Below are positions 8,931 through 18,372 of a stretch of 64,000 nt of DNA, one piece after another (positions within the stretch are counted from its first letter, which is position 1; each line of letters opens with the position of its first letter). Under the pieces are notes generated by a model. The model had not been told where the DNA came from. It was given only the letters and a program-made list of their open reading frames with translations, and searched no databases. The DNA is from Bdellovibrionaceae bacterium UBA6502 (GTDB lineage Bacteria; Bdellovibrionota; Bdellovibrionia; Bdellovibrionales; UBA840): the NCBI GenBank assembly GCA_002436415.1, contig DJMA01000028.1, positions 145,601 through 209,600 of the forward strand, written 5' to 3'. A program made the position numbers and the translations under genes.

Positions 8931-11900
8931 TTATTTTAAAATCTCTTTTAACATCTCTTCGTGTTGTGAAATTAAAACACCTAGGTGGTTCTTGGCGTTT
9001 TGATCCATAAAAGACTGAGCCGTTTTCGACGAACGAATCTCATTAAGGTAACGATAAGCTAGGGCCAAAAGATATGGCGGCCATTTTTTACCTTGGGTAT
9101 AATAGCCTAAGCTTGGGTCTAAAAATTTATGATTTAATTGGTAGTAGTTATCCAAAGCAGACCACACAAAAACCTCAGCGCCCCACATTTCGTTGGCCTT
9201 CAAAAGAGCACGGTCCACAAGTAGCTGTGTCTCTAAGCTTTTTTCACCGAAGGCAGTGTCTGTTTTTAAATTGTAGTGATCATAAAAAAGATAATCATCA
9301 TCGCGCATTCGAGAACTAATAAAGTTAGCCATACCAATGTACAATTTTCTTAAAAGATCAGTAGCTTTTCTCAACTCAGTAAGTGTTGCCTGACCAGTTT
9401 CAGGATTCACATAAATCATGGTACTACTGCGAGATAAACCAATTCGCTCACTCGTCTCGATAAACTCACCTAAGGCCAACATATAGCGCGCCATTTCGGC
9501 CGCATTTACAAGAGTATCTTTTTTGCCATCAACAAAAGACACTAAAGCTGCTGAGGTAACTTTACTGGCAATGCTGGATCTATTTTCTTCAGTGATCTGC
9601 AAAGCATTGCGATCAATATCAAAAAGTAGCAAGCCATCTTTGTGTAGATTTCTCAGAATTACAGAAGCAAGGCCAAGCCCCAACTCAGGAACTTTTGGAA
9701 AAAAAGAAGCGCCTTCATAATCGATATTATGTAATTTAAAATCTAAAGAACTCTCTTCAAAATCGGCCAACATCTCCATTAAATAACGCCCCGATTGCAA
9801 CAAAGAAGCTTGGTTGGAAACCGAAAAATTACGATGCTCTGGAACCAATCCCAATTCAAAGTAGGAGGTTTTAGGATCTAACCAAATTTGATCTGGAGCG
9901 GAAAACACTTCATCTTCATAGCCATAAGTAAAAATATCCAAACGCTTTGGACTTAAAGAACTAAGATTGGTAATTAGGCTCCCAGTTAAACGACCAAAAT
10001 AATCCCTGGTCCCCATAAGACTTACAGCTTTATTAACCAATTCAAAGGCTTTCTTAGAGTCTGAACCAAACTTAGCCAATGAAGTCTGTAAATTTGGTTT
10101 TAAATTTTCACGAGTCCAAAAGCCCAAAATTCTGGCTGATAAACTAGAGTTGATTGCTTCCGATCCTGTTAAAAAGTAAGCCGATGAAGGATTGTGGCGA
10201 CGAAACTCCCAAGTATCCAAACCAAAAACCGCTTTTACTTTGGCCGCTTCATAAAGGTTAAAACTCTTTACCGGTGAGTCTTGTAGAATCTTAGTACCAA
10301 TTTCTTTTTTAGCGATTGATTTTAATTGATAGTAAAACTCCTTCGGCTCGTACTTACTATCCTCTAAAGTTTTCAAAATTGTATTTTCAATGATCTTATC
10401 AAAACTCGAAAGCTCATCGGCCAATCGCAAACTCACCTTCTTCAAAAAAGCCTCATTTACAGATTGATCAATTTGGTCAATGAAAAGACCAATTCCCGTA
10501 TCGCCCACATGGTCACGTATCAATGCACTAGTAGTCTTTTTAATTGGACTGGTAATGTAACGCCACCAATTACTCTCCACCTCTGGATGATCCGCATCAA
10601 CCTTTGCAAGCCAGTCTAGATCCTCTTCGTTCATCATAAACAAAGCATAAACCAATCCTTTTCCACCAAAAACTTTTGCCAGTTCTTCTACTTTAAAAAA
10701 GAACCTTTGGTAAGACCACTCCAGATCAGGGTATTCATCGCAATTGCCGGGCTTTTGACCGTGAGACATATATAAGTTGTATATGAAATCTTGAACCGGA
10801 TTTGAGTTTGGCAAGACCATCGATGTTGGCATCACACAACCTGCTCTTTTCACTTTTTCATAAAGTGCGTCGAACTCTTTTTGGATTTGCGCCCTTTTGT
10901 AACGCCAAATTTTAATGATGATAGTCTGACTTAAAGCCAAACGTAAATCTTCCGAGCTACTAGGTTTTTCAATTAACTCGATCTGACGACGGATGTCTTC
11001 GGGAAACTCTACCTCGGAACGAACCATACTTATAATGCTATCTGGAAACAAATTTGCAGATTCCAAACGATCTAAAACCTGGTTAAACAACTCCACGTTT
11101 TTAGGAAGATTTGTAGTTCGCATTTGATCCATATTACTTTTCGCAAATTCAATCAAAGGACCTAAACCGTCAATTTGCTTTTGAACTGCGGAAACAGCTT
11201 TTTCATCCACGCCTTCACGACGAAGCGCATCCACCAGTAAAACCAATTCGTTTTCTAGTTTTTGAATCACTAAAGCCGGACGCAACCACTCGTCTTGATT
11301 GGTTGGCTTTGGAATATTAATGGATATATTTTTAAACGCCCGCCCCACCTGTTTTTCAATGTCTTGAAAACTCTTTGACCATAACTGATAAATATTACCG
11401 CCATAAAGCCCTAGAGCTGTTTCTAAATAGGCTGAGTTCTCCACTTCGAACTTTAAAGAATTTGCATCTTCCAGGTAAAAGCGATCAATAAGGCTCTGCG
11501 CTTGATAGCTAAGCTCTTGCTTTGATTCATTCATTGGCTCAAACTCAGCCTTTAAAAAATCTAAGAGTTCTTTTTCGAACTCATAGCTGTGTTTTTCTTT
11601 GGAAAAACTTTTCCTCGGTAAAGCTGCGATCAGCTCTTGTTTCTTCTGATTTATGTCACCATATAGAAAGCGTGTGGAACTTAGCTTTTTAGCAAAGTTT
11701 AGCCACTCTGTTTCATTCTTTGTTACTAGATTGGAAAAAGGCCTTATTTCGCCAAAAGCACCATAAACTCCATTCACTCGATCTCTAAAATTTTGCAGAC
11801 CCACGGAGTCTTGCAGTTCTACCACAGCCAATAACTCATTCAAATAATCTAGGCTTTTGGTATTAAGGCTTTTAATAGGGCTTGCTAGCATCTCCTGCAA

Positions 11901-12212
11901 CTCCCCTATATTATAAATTTCTTTTCGAATTTTATAGGCAAGCTGATGACTGCGTTTTTCCAGTAAGTTTCTTGGCGCCTGTAAGCTCTCTAGAATATCT
12001 AAGCTGGTATAAAAAATTTGCTCCGAGCCAATCACTTCTCTAAATTTCATCAAGTCAGAAATATCCAATGAGTAGTTTTTAGAATCCACATCATTGAGTG
12101 ACGGGCCAAAGCTCTCAAATTCAGAGCGATCACCAAAATCGCGATCACTCGATTGAGGACTACATGCCATGACAATGAACAATAAAAGGCATAACTTAAC
12201 AAACTTTATCAA
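8931..12212 (-). CDS. Very large (1093-residue) lipoprotein, function unknown
   Basis: The N terminus is a lipoprotein signal: basic start, hydrophobic core, and lipobox VMAC with Cys17, followed by SPQSSDRD. The mature part is soluble-looking, mostly helical and mildly acidic, with no other membrane segment. I recognise no domain. Ser at +2 and Pro at +3 of the mature protein give no classical inner-membrane retention Asp, so outer-membrane anchoring is likely (inference). The start is a TTG that overlaps the TGA of the upstream gene by four bases (TTGA), so the two genes are translationally coupled. Its partner is a predicted outer-membrane protein, which suggests a joint envelope function. 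Confidence 0.85.
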   Translation of the reverse strand: MIKFVKLCLLLFIVMACSPQSSDRDFGDRSEFESFGPSLNDVDSKNYSLDISDLMKFREVIGSEQIFYTSLDILESLQAPRNLLEKRSHQLAYKIRKEIYNIGELQEMLASPIKSLNTKSLDYLNELLAVVELQDSVGLQNFRDRVNGVYGAFGEIRPFSNLVTKNETEWLNFAKKLSSTRFLYGDINQKKQELIAALPRKSFSKEKHSYEFEKELLDFLKAEFEPMNESKQELSYQAQSLIDRFYLEDANSLKFEVENSAYLETALGLYGGNIYQLWSKSFQDIEKQVGRAFKNISINIPKPTNQDEWLRPALVIQKLENELVLLVDALRREGVDEKAVSAVQKQIDGLGPLIEFAKSNMDQMRTTNLPKNVELFNQVLDRLESANLFPDSIISMVRSEVEFPEDIRRQIELIEKPSSSEDLRLALSQTIIIKIWRYKRAQIQKEFDALYEKVKRAGCVMPTSMVLPNSNPVQDFIYNLYMSHGQKPGNCDEYPDLEWSYQRFFFKVEELAKVFGGKGLVYALFMMNEEDLDWLAKVDADHPEVESNWWRYITSPIKKTTSALIRDHVGDTGIGLFIDQIDQSVNEAFLKKVSLRLADELSSFDKIIENTILKTLEDSKYEPKEFYYQLKSIAKKEIGTKILQDSPVKSFNLYEAAKVKAVFGLDTWEFRRHNPSSAYFLTGSEAINSSLSARILGFWTRENLKPNLQTSLAKFGSDSKKAFELVNKAVSLMGTRDYFGRLTGSLITNLSSLSPKRLDIFTYGYEDEVFSAPDQIWLDPKTSYFELGLVPEHRNFSVSNQASLLQSGRYLMEMLADFEESSLDFKLHNIDYEGASFFPKVPELGLGLASVILRNLHKDGLLLFDIDRNALQITEENRSSIASKVTSAALVSFVDGKKDTLVNAAEMARYMLALGEFIETSERIGLSRSSTMIYVNPETGQATLTELRKATDLLRKLYIGMANFISSRMRDDDYLFYDHYNLKTDTAFGEKSLETQLLVDRALLKANEMWGAEVFVWSALDNYYQLNHKFLDPSLGYYTQGKKWPPYLLALAYRYLNEIRSSKTAQSFMDQNAKNHLGVLISQHEEMLKEILK

Positions 12213-13492
12213 AACATCACCGCCAGATTTAGTTCGTGAGTTAATTGTCTCTCAACATTTTTTCCACTCACAAGGTCTGAGTAGCTATAGCTTAAACTCA
12301 ATGGGATAGGAAATTTTTTACGTAAAAACCGATCCACAGTGCTATAAGATAGTGTGCCTTGAAACTTTAAAGACTCCACAGAAGTGTTCCTAGACAACAA
12401 AGAATAGTTTCTATCCTCATAACTACCACGATAAGAGTCTTTACTCTTCCATTCCTTGGTAAAACCTGCACCAAGACTTAAATCAGGATTGATTTGGTAA
12501 AAGCTATTAAATTCGTATTTGAGACTGTCGCCAATTTTTCGCTGTAAATTTTCTGTTCTGTCCTCATCAGGTAAAATGTCATTTTCAGACTCAGGAACTC
12601 GCTTATTCACACGATCAGGTACCTGCATTACATAAGCAAGTGCGTTGTGAAACTTAAAATCTTTATAAGTATAACGACTCACAAAAGCATGATCGATGAA
12701 TGTTCTATGAAAAACTGGTAAGTCTAATAAATTATTCGGATCATCCTCTGGCCCAGTGGGTAAATTTATATGAGCACGATACATAAAAGCCCACTTCGGG
12801 TCTTCGTAAAGCAAGAAGCGATTCACAAGTTGAATATCGCCGATGCTACTTTCCCTTTCTTCACCAAGGCATTTTAAATTTTTATCTCGGCATAACTCAG
12901 AAACCTTTGCCGTTAAATTTGCACTGTCTTGTAGTTGTCGATAAGCATCTTCTAAGCGAGCAGAAAAGTTATAGCTATCCCCTCGATAAGAAGAATAAGT
13001 AGATGGCATTGCTGCTTTTATTTGCTCAATATTGTGCTGGCCCGTGTGACGTGCCGAAATTTTTGCTTGGAAATCTACGATAGGCACAGCCACAGCTAAG
13101 GTGTAAGAATTAGTAACTCCATAAGCTAAGATGGGTGCCTTGAAATCAATGCGTGGGTCTCCATCTAAAATCAAATCCCCTAAATAAACTTTGTCTCCAA
13201 GATTATAATCTGGAAACTCGTTATTCATGATCTTTACCAGCTCCACAAACTCTTCATTAATTTGCTGGATCATCTTTGCATCAATTCGTCGACTCATTCG
13301 ATATTGGATAGAACCCAATTGGTAGTTTGAGGAATACTTGTTACCAATTTCAGAAATTACACCCTGACGATACATCAAAGCGCGCACACCTTTTGGCAGA
13401 AGAGAGATATCTTCTAAGGCATGAGTTTCTAAATTTAGAAAAAGGCTCACCATCACAAAGACGATTAAGCACCTTTGGGTAACTGCTAGCAA
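12209..13492 (-). CDS. Predicted outer-membrane beta-barrel protein, unknown family
   Basis: The open frame extends to 13564, but AGAGGAG lies just before a TTG at 13492. That start gives a clean signal peptide ending ETHA before LEDIS and a 427-residue product. The mature part shows alternating polar/aromatic stretches (FNSFYQINPDLSLGAGF, GTLSYSTVDRF, PIPLSLSYSYSDL) and ends in LNLAVMF. Such a hydrophobic, Phe-terminated last strand is typical of outer-membrane barrels. No named family is recognised. It precedes the large lipoprotein with a four-base overlap. A terminator-like hairpin at 13586-13614 separates it from the FecR-like/TPR pair upstream. Confidence 0.75.
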   Translation of the reverse strand: MLAVTQRCLIVFVMVSLFLNLETHALEDISLLPKGVRALMYRQGVISEIGNKYSSNYQLGSIQYRMSRRIDAKMIQQINEEFVELVKIMNNEFPDYNLGDKVYLGDLILDGDPRIDFKAPILAYGVTNSYTLAVAVPIVDFQAKISARHTGQHNIEQIKAAMPSTYSSYRGDSYNFSARLEDAYRQLQDSANLTAKVSELCRDKNLKCLGEERESSIGDIQLVNRFLLYEDPKWAFMYRAHINLPTGPEDDPNNLLDLPVFHRTFIDHAFVSRYTYKDFKFHNALAYVMQVPDRVNKRVPESENDILPDEDRTENLQRKIGDSLKYEFNSFYQINPDLSLGAGFTKEWKSKDSYRGSYEDRNYSLLSRNTSVESLKFQGTLSYSTVDRFLRKKFPIPLSLSYSYSDLVSGKNVERQLTHELNLAVMF

Positions 13493-13585
13493 AATTACTC
13501 CTCTAACAAAATCCTTCGGGATATTAGCCACTTGAGGCCTCGCTGCCAAGATTTTAGAGGGCATTTATAGGGTAAGTTTTATAGG

Positions 13586-13614
13586 AAAAAAATGATGTGG
13601 TAATAATGCCACAT
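13586..13614 (-). terminator. Probable intrinsic terminator after the FecR-like gene
   Basis: Read on the minus strand, ATGTGG, an 8-base loop and CCACAT are followed within two bases by a run of seven T. It lies 74 bases past the stop of the FecR-like gene and 94 bases before the start of the next gene. Confidence 0.5.
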
Positions 13615-13687
13615 TCTACATTCTATTGGCTTTCATTTAGATTTGAGAGGCAATTTTTGAGGATTTTATTAAACAAATTACTTTAAT

Positions 13688-14461
13688 TTACAGGCCTTCA
13701 AACGCTCTGCGTCGTAGCATTTGGCGATAAACTTCTGATTGTTTACGCATTTTTCGCTTTTTTTCCGCTTTTTTACGCTTTTTCTCCACAGCGGCTAAAA
13801 TACGATCTTGCCCAAGGTTTTGATACTCCTTGCTGCTGGCATGAACTTGAGCTGCCCATTGTCTTCGCATTAATACCACGCGATCCCTGAAATTGATCTT
13901 TCCAGAGCGAAAAAACTGCGCCATTTTACGGATTTGTTTTTTAATCATATAAGGCTTTGGAATTCCGGTTTGGGCATAGCCAGTTTTAACACTAACCCCC
14001 TTCATCCAGTTTTCCATTTGCTTTGGTAATAAAATTTTTGATTTATAGTTTTTAGGAAGAAGGTAAACCTCTCCTCCCATCGAACTAACATAAACCTGCT
14101 CTTTATCTCGTGAAATGTATAAAACACAGTCAATACATTCAATACTACCAAACTCCGTGTGCAGGATCCCAGTACCTTCCCACCAAACTTCACCACGAAT
14201 AAGGTGAATGCTATGATCGGCTTTTTTCAAAACACTACTATCACTACCCAGTTGCAAAACTGAATGCTGTAAATCTAGTGGATATTTTCGATGAAAATCA
14301 GTGTCTATCAAACACTCCGAAGAAGGATTGGCAAGGCAGTTGTCAGGAAACTGTCCTGGTTTTTTTTGTAGAGGATAATTGACAATGGCACTCTCATCCA
14401 AAACTTGCGCATTTAAAGAAAATGCAAATAAACCAAAAAGCAAACACCTAAAAAGCATCAC
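13688..14461 (-). CDS. FecR-like periplasmic protein with a strongly basic C-terminal tail
   Basis: A signal peptide (CLLFGLFAFSLNA before QVLDE) precedes about 235 mature residues. Residues ~70-135 resemble the FecR beta-sandwich: a hydrophobic/Gly pattern around HLIRGEVWWEGTG and YVSSMGGEVYLLP. A Cys pair (CIDC) lies within it. The C-terminal ~60 residues are extremely basic (EKKRKKAEKKRKMRK), which is odd for a periplasmic protein and could bind anionic polymer or nucleic acid. The GTG at 14461 overlaps the upstream TGA by four bases; an ATG one codon later is equally possible. FecR domains often occur outside iron signalling, so no iron role is claimed. Confidence 0.7.
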   Translation of the reverse strand: MMLFRCLLFGLFAFSLNAQVLDESAIVNYPLQKKPGQFPDNCLANPSSECLIDTDFHRKYPLDLQHSVLQLGSDSSVLKKADHSIHLIRGEVWWEGTGILHTEFGSIECIDCVLYISRDKEQVYVSSMGGEVYLLPKNYKSKILLPKQMENWMKGVSVKTGYAQTGIPKPYMIKKQIRKMAQFFRSGKINFRDRVVLMRRQWAAQVHASSKEYQNLGQDRILAAVEKKRKKAEKKRKMRKQSEVYRQMLRRRAFEGL

Positions 14462-15129
14462 AATTCGATCCCTTCAAGCATCTTCTCAGCTTGCTTGCGA
14501 AGCTCCTTTTGCTTAAAGCGCTTGCTAACCAATTGGTAATTTAAAATCGCATCATCAGTTCTCTCATACTTTTCATTAATTCTACCTAAGCGAATCAGAG
14601 CATAACCTGTAAGAATATGTTCTGGAAACTGAGAGACTAAAAACTCAATACTAGAAACAGCTTCTTCATAGTTTTTTAGCTGATAATGACATTCGGCTAA
14701 CAAAAACACTGCCTCTGGCAAATGCACACTTTCGGTATAAAAGTTTTGGATTTTTTTAAACTCTACAATAGCCAATTCATACTGTTTGTCTTTATAGAGT
14801 TTTTCCCCTTTTTTAAAAAGTTGCGTTGCCGACTCTAGCTCTATTGGCGAAGGGCTATCCACGATGGAAGCCAAATTTCTCAATGAATAATTGTAGGGTT
14901 GGTTTTTAACCGCTTCAGGAATAAGACCGGCAACGTTTTGTTGAAACTCTCGGTAATGATAATTCACCAAATAGTTTTCCAGTCTCTCTTTTTCCAATTG
15001 CTGCTTAGTGTATTCTAGTTTTTCTTGTAAAAACTTTTCTTCACTATAGTGGTCTTTGTAAATGTAAAATACATTCATCAAACCAATTAAAAGCATTAAA
15101 ATAAAAGTGTTAAAACTTCTCAAACTCAT
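14458..15129 (-). CDS. Membrane-anchored TPR protein
   Basis: Residues 7-24 form a single N-terminal membrane helix (FILMLLIGLMNVFYIY). A coiled-coil stretch (~30-60) follows, then tetratricopeptide-type repeats from about residue 105: ATQLFKKGEKLYKDKQYE, ESVHLPEAVFLLAECHYQL, GYALIRLGRINEKY. The arrangement resembles YbgF/BamD-like tetratricopeptide proteins but is not specific to either. The protein probably faces the periplasm as a docking module for the FecR-like protein, with which it overlaps by four bases. A FliA-like promoter pattern at 15136-15163 lies so close to the ATG that the transcript would be nearly leaderless. Confidence 0.75.
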   Translation of the reverse strand: MSLRSFNTFILMLLIGLMNVFYIYKDHYSEEKFLQEKLEYTKQQLEKERLENYLVNYHYREFQQNVAGLIPEAVKNQPYNYSLRNLASIVDSPSPIELESATQLFKKGEKLYKDKQYELAIVEFKKIQNFYTESVHLPEAVFLLAECHYQLKNYEEAVSSIEFLVSQFPEHILTGYALIRLGRINEKYERTDDAILNYQLVSKRFKQKELRKQAEKMLEGIEL

Positions 15130-15135
15130 GAATTC

Positions 15136-15163
15136 TCATCGGTTTTTGCCGATTCGAACTAAA
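15136..15163 (-). promoter_or_regulatory. Candidate FliA-like promoter directly before the TPR gene
   Basis: On the minus strand, TTTAGTTC (15156-15163), 12 bases and ACCGATGA (15136-15143) fit the sigma-28 pattern seen elsewhere in this window. The -10 element ends seven bases before the A of the start codon, the same distance as at 18976-19003. Confidence 0.35.
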
Positions 15164-15276
15164 TCTTTAATGGTCTAGTTTCCCATAAGATAAGTGGCTT
15201 TGAATCATTCTGAGTCAGCTCACAAAACGGACGCGCTATTTGGCGAAATCTTTATCTACTATTTTGACAAAATCAG

Positions 15277-15327
15277 AAAAAAACGAGCCCATTTTGCATT
15301 AAAACAAACTTAAGCTCGTATTTTTTT
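15277..15327. terminator. Probable terminator after the GYF_2 gene (bidirectional composition)
   Basis: ACGAGC (15283-15288) and GCTCGT (15314-15319) pair around a 25-base AT-rich loop. A-runs on the left and T7 on the right give a T tract in both directions. The position, 20 bases past the stop of the minus-strand GYF_2 gene, fits a transcript end. The loop is long, so confidence is moderate. Confidence 0.5.
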
Positions 15328-15339
15328 ATTAAAGAAGAA

Positions 15340-16872
15340 TTAATTTAACTGAGAAATATCAGATCGAATTTTTGAAACTAGTTTGGCAGTTTGTTCTTTA
15401 TTGGACAAATTCAAATCTTTTGTAGCCTTCCAAAGTTCGATTCTTAAGGACTTTAATTCTCGAAACTTATCAGGAAACACATAGTTTTCACTGGTTTCAG
15501 GACCAAAAGTTTTTAGCTCTGTATGAGCCGTGTCGTAAAACTTTCTTTTCCAGGTATTGTGATAGGTTTTTAAATCCAAAGAATTCAGTTTTTTGCGATC
15601 TAACATGCGCTTTAACTCATCACTTCTCTCGACTAAACTCTCGTTCACTTGCTTTAAGATCTTTTCTTCCAACTCAGCTCTTTTTCTTTTTTGCAGATTA
15701 AATTGCTTCAATTTCATTTCAAACTGAACGTCTTTTACGCCAATGAAAATCTCTTTTTCTGCTTTAAGGTTTCCAAGTCTTGCTTTAACCAAATAAAAAC
15801 CATCCCCCATTCTTTCGTCAGCCAAAGAAATTTCTAGCTCTTCTCCTGGAAGGAAAGAAAGGCTTTTAGAGCGATGAAAGCGATAGTTCTTTAAAATTTT
15901 TCCGTCTCTACCAATGATTTCAACGTGCAATTGATCTTCTCTTTCGTAGTTACTTCGCACTTCAAGTCGTGGACGTAAACTTTGCAGAGCCGTTCCGTAA
16001 ATTCTTAAATGAGTTTGTTGTAAATCCTTAAAACCCTTTTCCTCAGCAACCGCTTGAGTGCTGGGCTCGATTTTTACAAAATTATGCAACAAAACACCTA
16101 AGCAAATCAACAAACTCGCCACCGCAAATAACCTTGGCAGAGGGATCTTAAAAGAAAATTTGCTTTTGATTTTTGGCATCTTTGGTAGCCATGCTTTAGT
16201 ACTCTCTTCGGTAACCTGAGTAACAGCACTCTTATTTTTATTTTGAAAACTAAAACTCAATTGATTAATTTCATCGATGCTAAGTTCTTTTTTCTCATTG
16301 CTTGGCTTTTTGGTTAAGTCCGCAGTACTAGCTTCAGAGGGAGCTGCTTCTTCTGCGTATTCTAAAATATCTCGGCCTTCGAAATTTGCCACGGATTGCA
16401 ATAGTTCTCGACGATCAAGACCAGAAAGAATTGGCTCAACTGGAGCTTCTTCGATTGGATTTAAGTCTTCGTCTAATTTACTTGGTAGAAAGCTACTAAC
16501 ATCACCGATTCTTTCCCATGTTTGAAAGCCAGGCTTCCAAATTCGATGAGAATAGTCCAAATCACCTAAAGCAATTTTCGATAATATTTCTCTGGCAGCA
16601 TATGGCCCGTCTTGTACAAAGTCTCCATCTTCAGAAGCGATTAACACCACCCAATGCCTCTCCGGCATAGCATCCACCTCTAAACTGATTTGTTCTCCAG
16701 TAAAATAGTCTCTTACAAAATCTAATTGCAAAGCTGGGTACCAGTTGGAGTCTCCTTCAAGGCAGAAGTAACTTTCTGATGGAATCTGAGAATTTTTAAT
16801 ATTTTTTTGAATTTCTTTTTCTGAAATTGGACCGATTAAACGCTCGCCGAACTGTACGTACCATTTATGCAT
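15340..16872 (-). CDS. GYF_2 (DUF4339) tandem-domain membrane protein
   Basis: The 510-residue protein starts with two GYF_2/DUF4339-type modules. The first is residues 1-60 (WYVQFGERLIGPISEKEI) and the second about 75-135 (DGPYAAREILSKI and IWKPGFQTWERI). An acidic linker follows, then one membrane helix near residue 250 (LFAVASLLICLGVLLHNF). The C-terminal ~230 residues contain a beta-rich segment with ELEISLADERMGDGFYLVKA and a Lys/Glu-rich helical tail. GYF_2 domains are thought to bind peptides on the cytoplasmic side. The ATG at 16872 is preferred over a TTG five codons upstream because GGGGGA precedes it. The function is unknown. Confidence 0.8.
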   Translation of the reverse strand: MHKWYVQFGERLIGPISEKEIQKNIKNSQIPSESYFCLEGDSNWYPALQLDFVRDYFTGEQISLEVDAMPERHWVVLIASEDGDFVQDGPYAAREILSKIALGDLDYSHRIWKPGFQTWERIGDVSSFLPSKLDEDLNPIEEAPVEPILSGLDRRELLQSVANFEGRDILEYAEEAAPSEASTADLTKKPSNEKKELSIDEINQLSFSFQNKNKSAVTQVTEESTKAWLPKMPKIKSKFSFKIPLPRLFAVASLLICLGVLLHNFVKIEPSTQAVAEEKGFKDLQQTHLRIYGTALQSLRPRLEVRSNYEREDQLHVEIIGRDGKILKNYRFHRSKSLSFLPGEELEISLADERMGDGFYLVKARLGNLKAEKEIFIGVKDVQFEMKLKQFNLQKRKRAELEEKILKQVNESLVERSDELKRMLDRKKLNSLDLKTYHNTWKRKFYDTAHTELKTFGPETSENYVFPDKFRELKSLRIELWKATKDLNLSNKEQTAKLVSKIRSDISQLN

Positions 16873-17202
16873 AAGACTTTCCCCCAAAAAGATCTTAAAC
16901 TTTCTTACTTAATAAAGTGTGGGACCTTATTGGTCCTTTGGCTAGCTCTTTTTTAGAAAAGCTAGACTTTTTAAGAAAACTTCCCAAGCCCTAAGCATTT
17001 GTTTTTAATCTGAAATTAAAAACGAATGGGCTTTTTGAGAAAGCCAAGCCGACAAAAGACAAATCTACTTAACTCTTTGATTCGTAAACTTTGGGAGACG
17101 AAGTCTTTTAGTTTTGGCCAAAAGCTGAGCGATTAAACAAGAACAACTAGCTTTCGCCTCTTTTATTTTGCAATGCTTTATTAACTAAGATTTAATGTTG
17201 CC
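16873..17202. other. Hairpin-dense divergent spacer
   Basis: This 330-base region separates the GYF_2 gene (minus) from the VKOR-DsbA gene (plus). It contains four successive inverted repeats: GGACC/GGTCC (16922-16936), CTAGCT/AGCTAG (16942-16965), a 9-bp perfect GTTTTTAAT/ATTAAAAAC (17001-17023), and GGCTTT/AAAGCC (17029-17045). The AAGCCC at 16986-16991 can also pair with GGGCTT at 17028-17033, which excludes the last hairpin. No ORF with a ribosome site is apparent. It may be a structured leader or small RNA; no known riboswitch class was recognised. Confidence 0.5.
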
Positions 17203-18372
17203 ATGGAAAAAAAGAATAAAAACATCATATTTTATACGTCGCTTATCTTTTCAGCAATTGCAGTTTACTGCCTTTATTATCTCGCAGAACAACACTGGGC
17301 CTTAAAGCTCGGAGCTGCCGCAACAGAAAGTATGTGCAATTTAAATGCTACTTTTAATTGTGATGCCGTTAGTGCCAGTCCTTTTTCAAGCTTCTTTAAT
17401 ATCCCCATCGCACTTTGGGGCGCAGTAAGCTTTGGGATTTTTCTGGTCAGTTTCAGCATGGGTGTAAGTGCTAATATTCCCCGTTTGATTCGCCATAGCT
17501 TTTACCTTAGCAATTTCTTTATTGTAATGAGTGTGATCATGGCTGTTATTTCACTAGCATTCATGAATACCTATTGCCTATTTTGCATCGCAACTTATGT
17601 ATGCTCTATCATTGTCTTCTTTTGCGCAAAAAGCCTCAACCCAGATGGCTATAGTAAATTTTCTGAAGACATCAAAGACATGTTTGGCCCAGCTAAATCT
17701 TTCTTAGCGATCTATCTTTTAATCCCTGTTTTGAGTTTCGTTTTTCAAGACATGGCTCATGGCCAAAGCCTTAAAGCGATGAATGATGCCGTTAGCGCTG
17801 CAAAAATGGACTATGAAAACTCTCGTACTTACCAGTTTGACATCGAGCCTAGCTACAAATTTGGAGCTAGCGATGAAAACGCCAAAGTCATCGTTCATGA
17901 GTTTGCCGATTTCCTATGTCCACACTGTAAGTTTGCTTTGCCAACTTTAAAAGCCTTTGTAAGCTCAAAACCAGATGTTCAATTGAGGTTTTATGCATTT
18001 CCATTGAGCGCGGAATGCAATGCCGCTATTGGCGGATCAGGCCCTGATCGCTGTCGCCTAGCAAGAGTATCCTATTGTGCAGAGAAAGAGTTTTCTAAAG
18101 GTAAAGAAGTGACCACGGAACTTTTCGCACAGCAAGGCTACTACAGAAGCTCTAATGTGATTTCCGAAATTGCCGCAAAGTTCTCCCTAGACGAACAGAA
18201 ACTAAGCCAATGCGAAGCGGATAAAGCCTCTAACGAAGCCATTCTTGCACAAGCAAAGCTTGGACAAGACGCTGGAATTCGTGGAACTCCTGCTATTTTT
18301 ATCAATGGTAAAAAGTTAAGCTACGGCGCCCGCCTGCCTATTTTGAACGGCGTTTACGAAATTGCGAAGTAG
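17203..18372 (+). CDS. VKOR-DsbA fusion: periplasmic disulfide-bond formation protein
   Basis: Residues 1-185 form a multi-pass VKOR domain that would pass electrons to quinone, replacing DsbB. It has the loop cysteines Cys45 and Cys53 with the following SASPFSSFF motif, and the active CLFC (Cys125-Cys128). Residues ~215-389 are a DsbA-like thioredoxin domain with CPHC (Cys239-Cys242) and the cis-Pro segment GIRGTPAIF (~Pro363). The protein would both oxidise substrates in the periplasm and reoxidise itself. The start ATG at 17203 has no obvious Shine-Dalgarno. The stop codon directly abuts the stop of the convergent gene. Many exported proteins in this window contain Cys pairs that could be clients. 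Confidence 0.93.
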   Translation: MEKKNKNIIFYTSLIFSAIAVYCLYYLAEQHWALKLGAAATESMCNLNATFNCDAVSASPFSSFFNIPIALWGAVSFGIFLVSFSMGVSANIPRLIRHSFYLSNFFIVMSVIMAVISLAFMNTYCLFCIATYVCSIIVFFCAKSLNPDGYSKFSEDIKDMFGPAKSFLAIYLLIPVLSFVFQDMAHGQSLKAMNDAVSAAKMDYENSRTYQFDIEPSYKFGASDENAKVIVHEFADFLCPHCKFALPTLKAFVSSKPDVQLRFYAFPLSAECNAAIGGSGPDRCRLARVSYCAEKEFSKGKEVTTELFAQQGYYRSSNVISEIAAKFSLDEQKLSQCEADKASNEAILAQAKLGQDAGIRGTPAIFINGKKLSYGARLPILNGVYEIAK

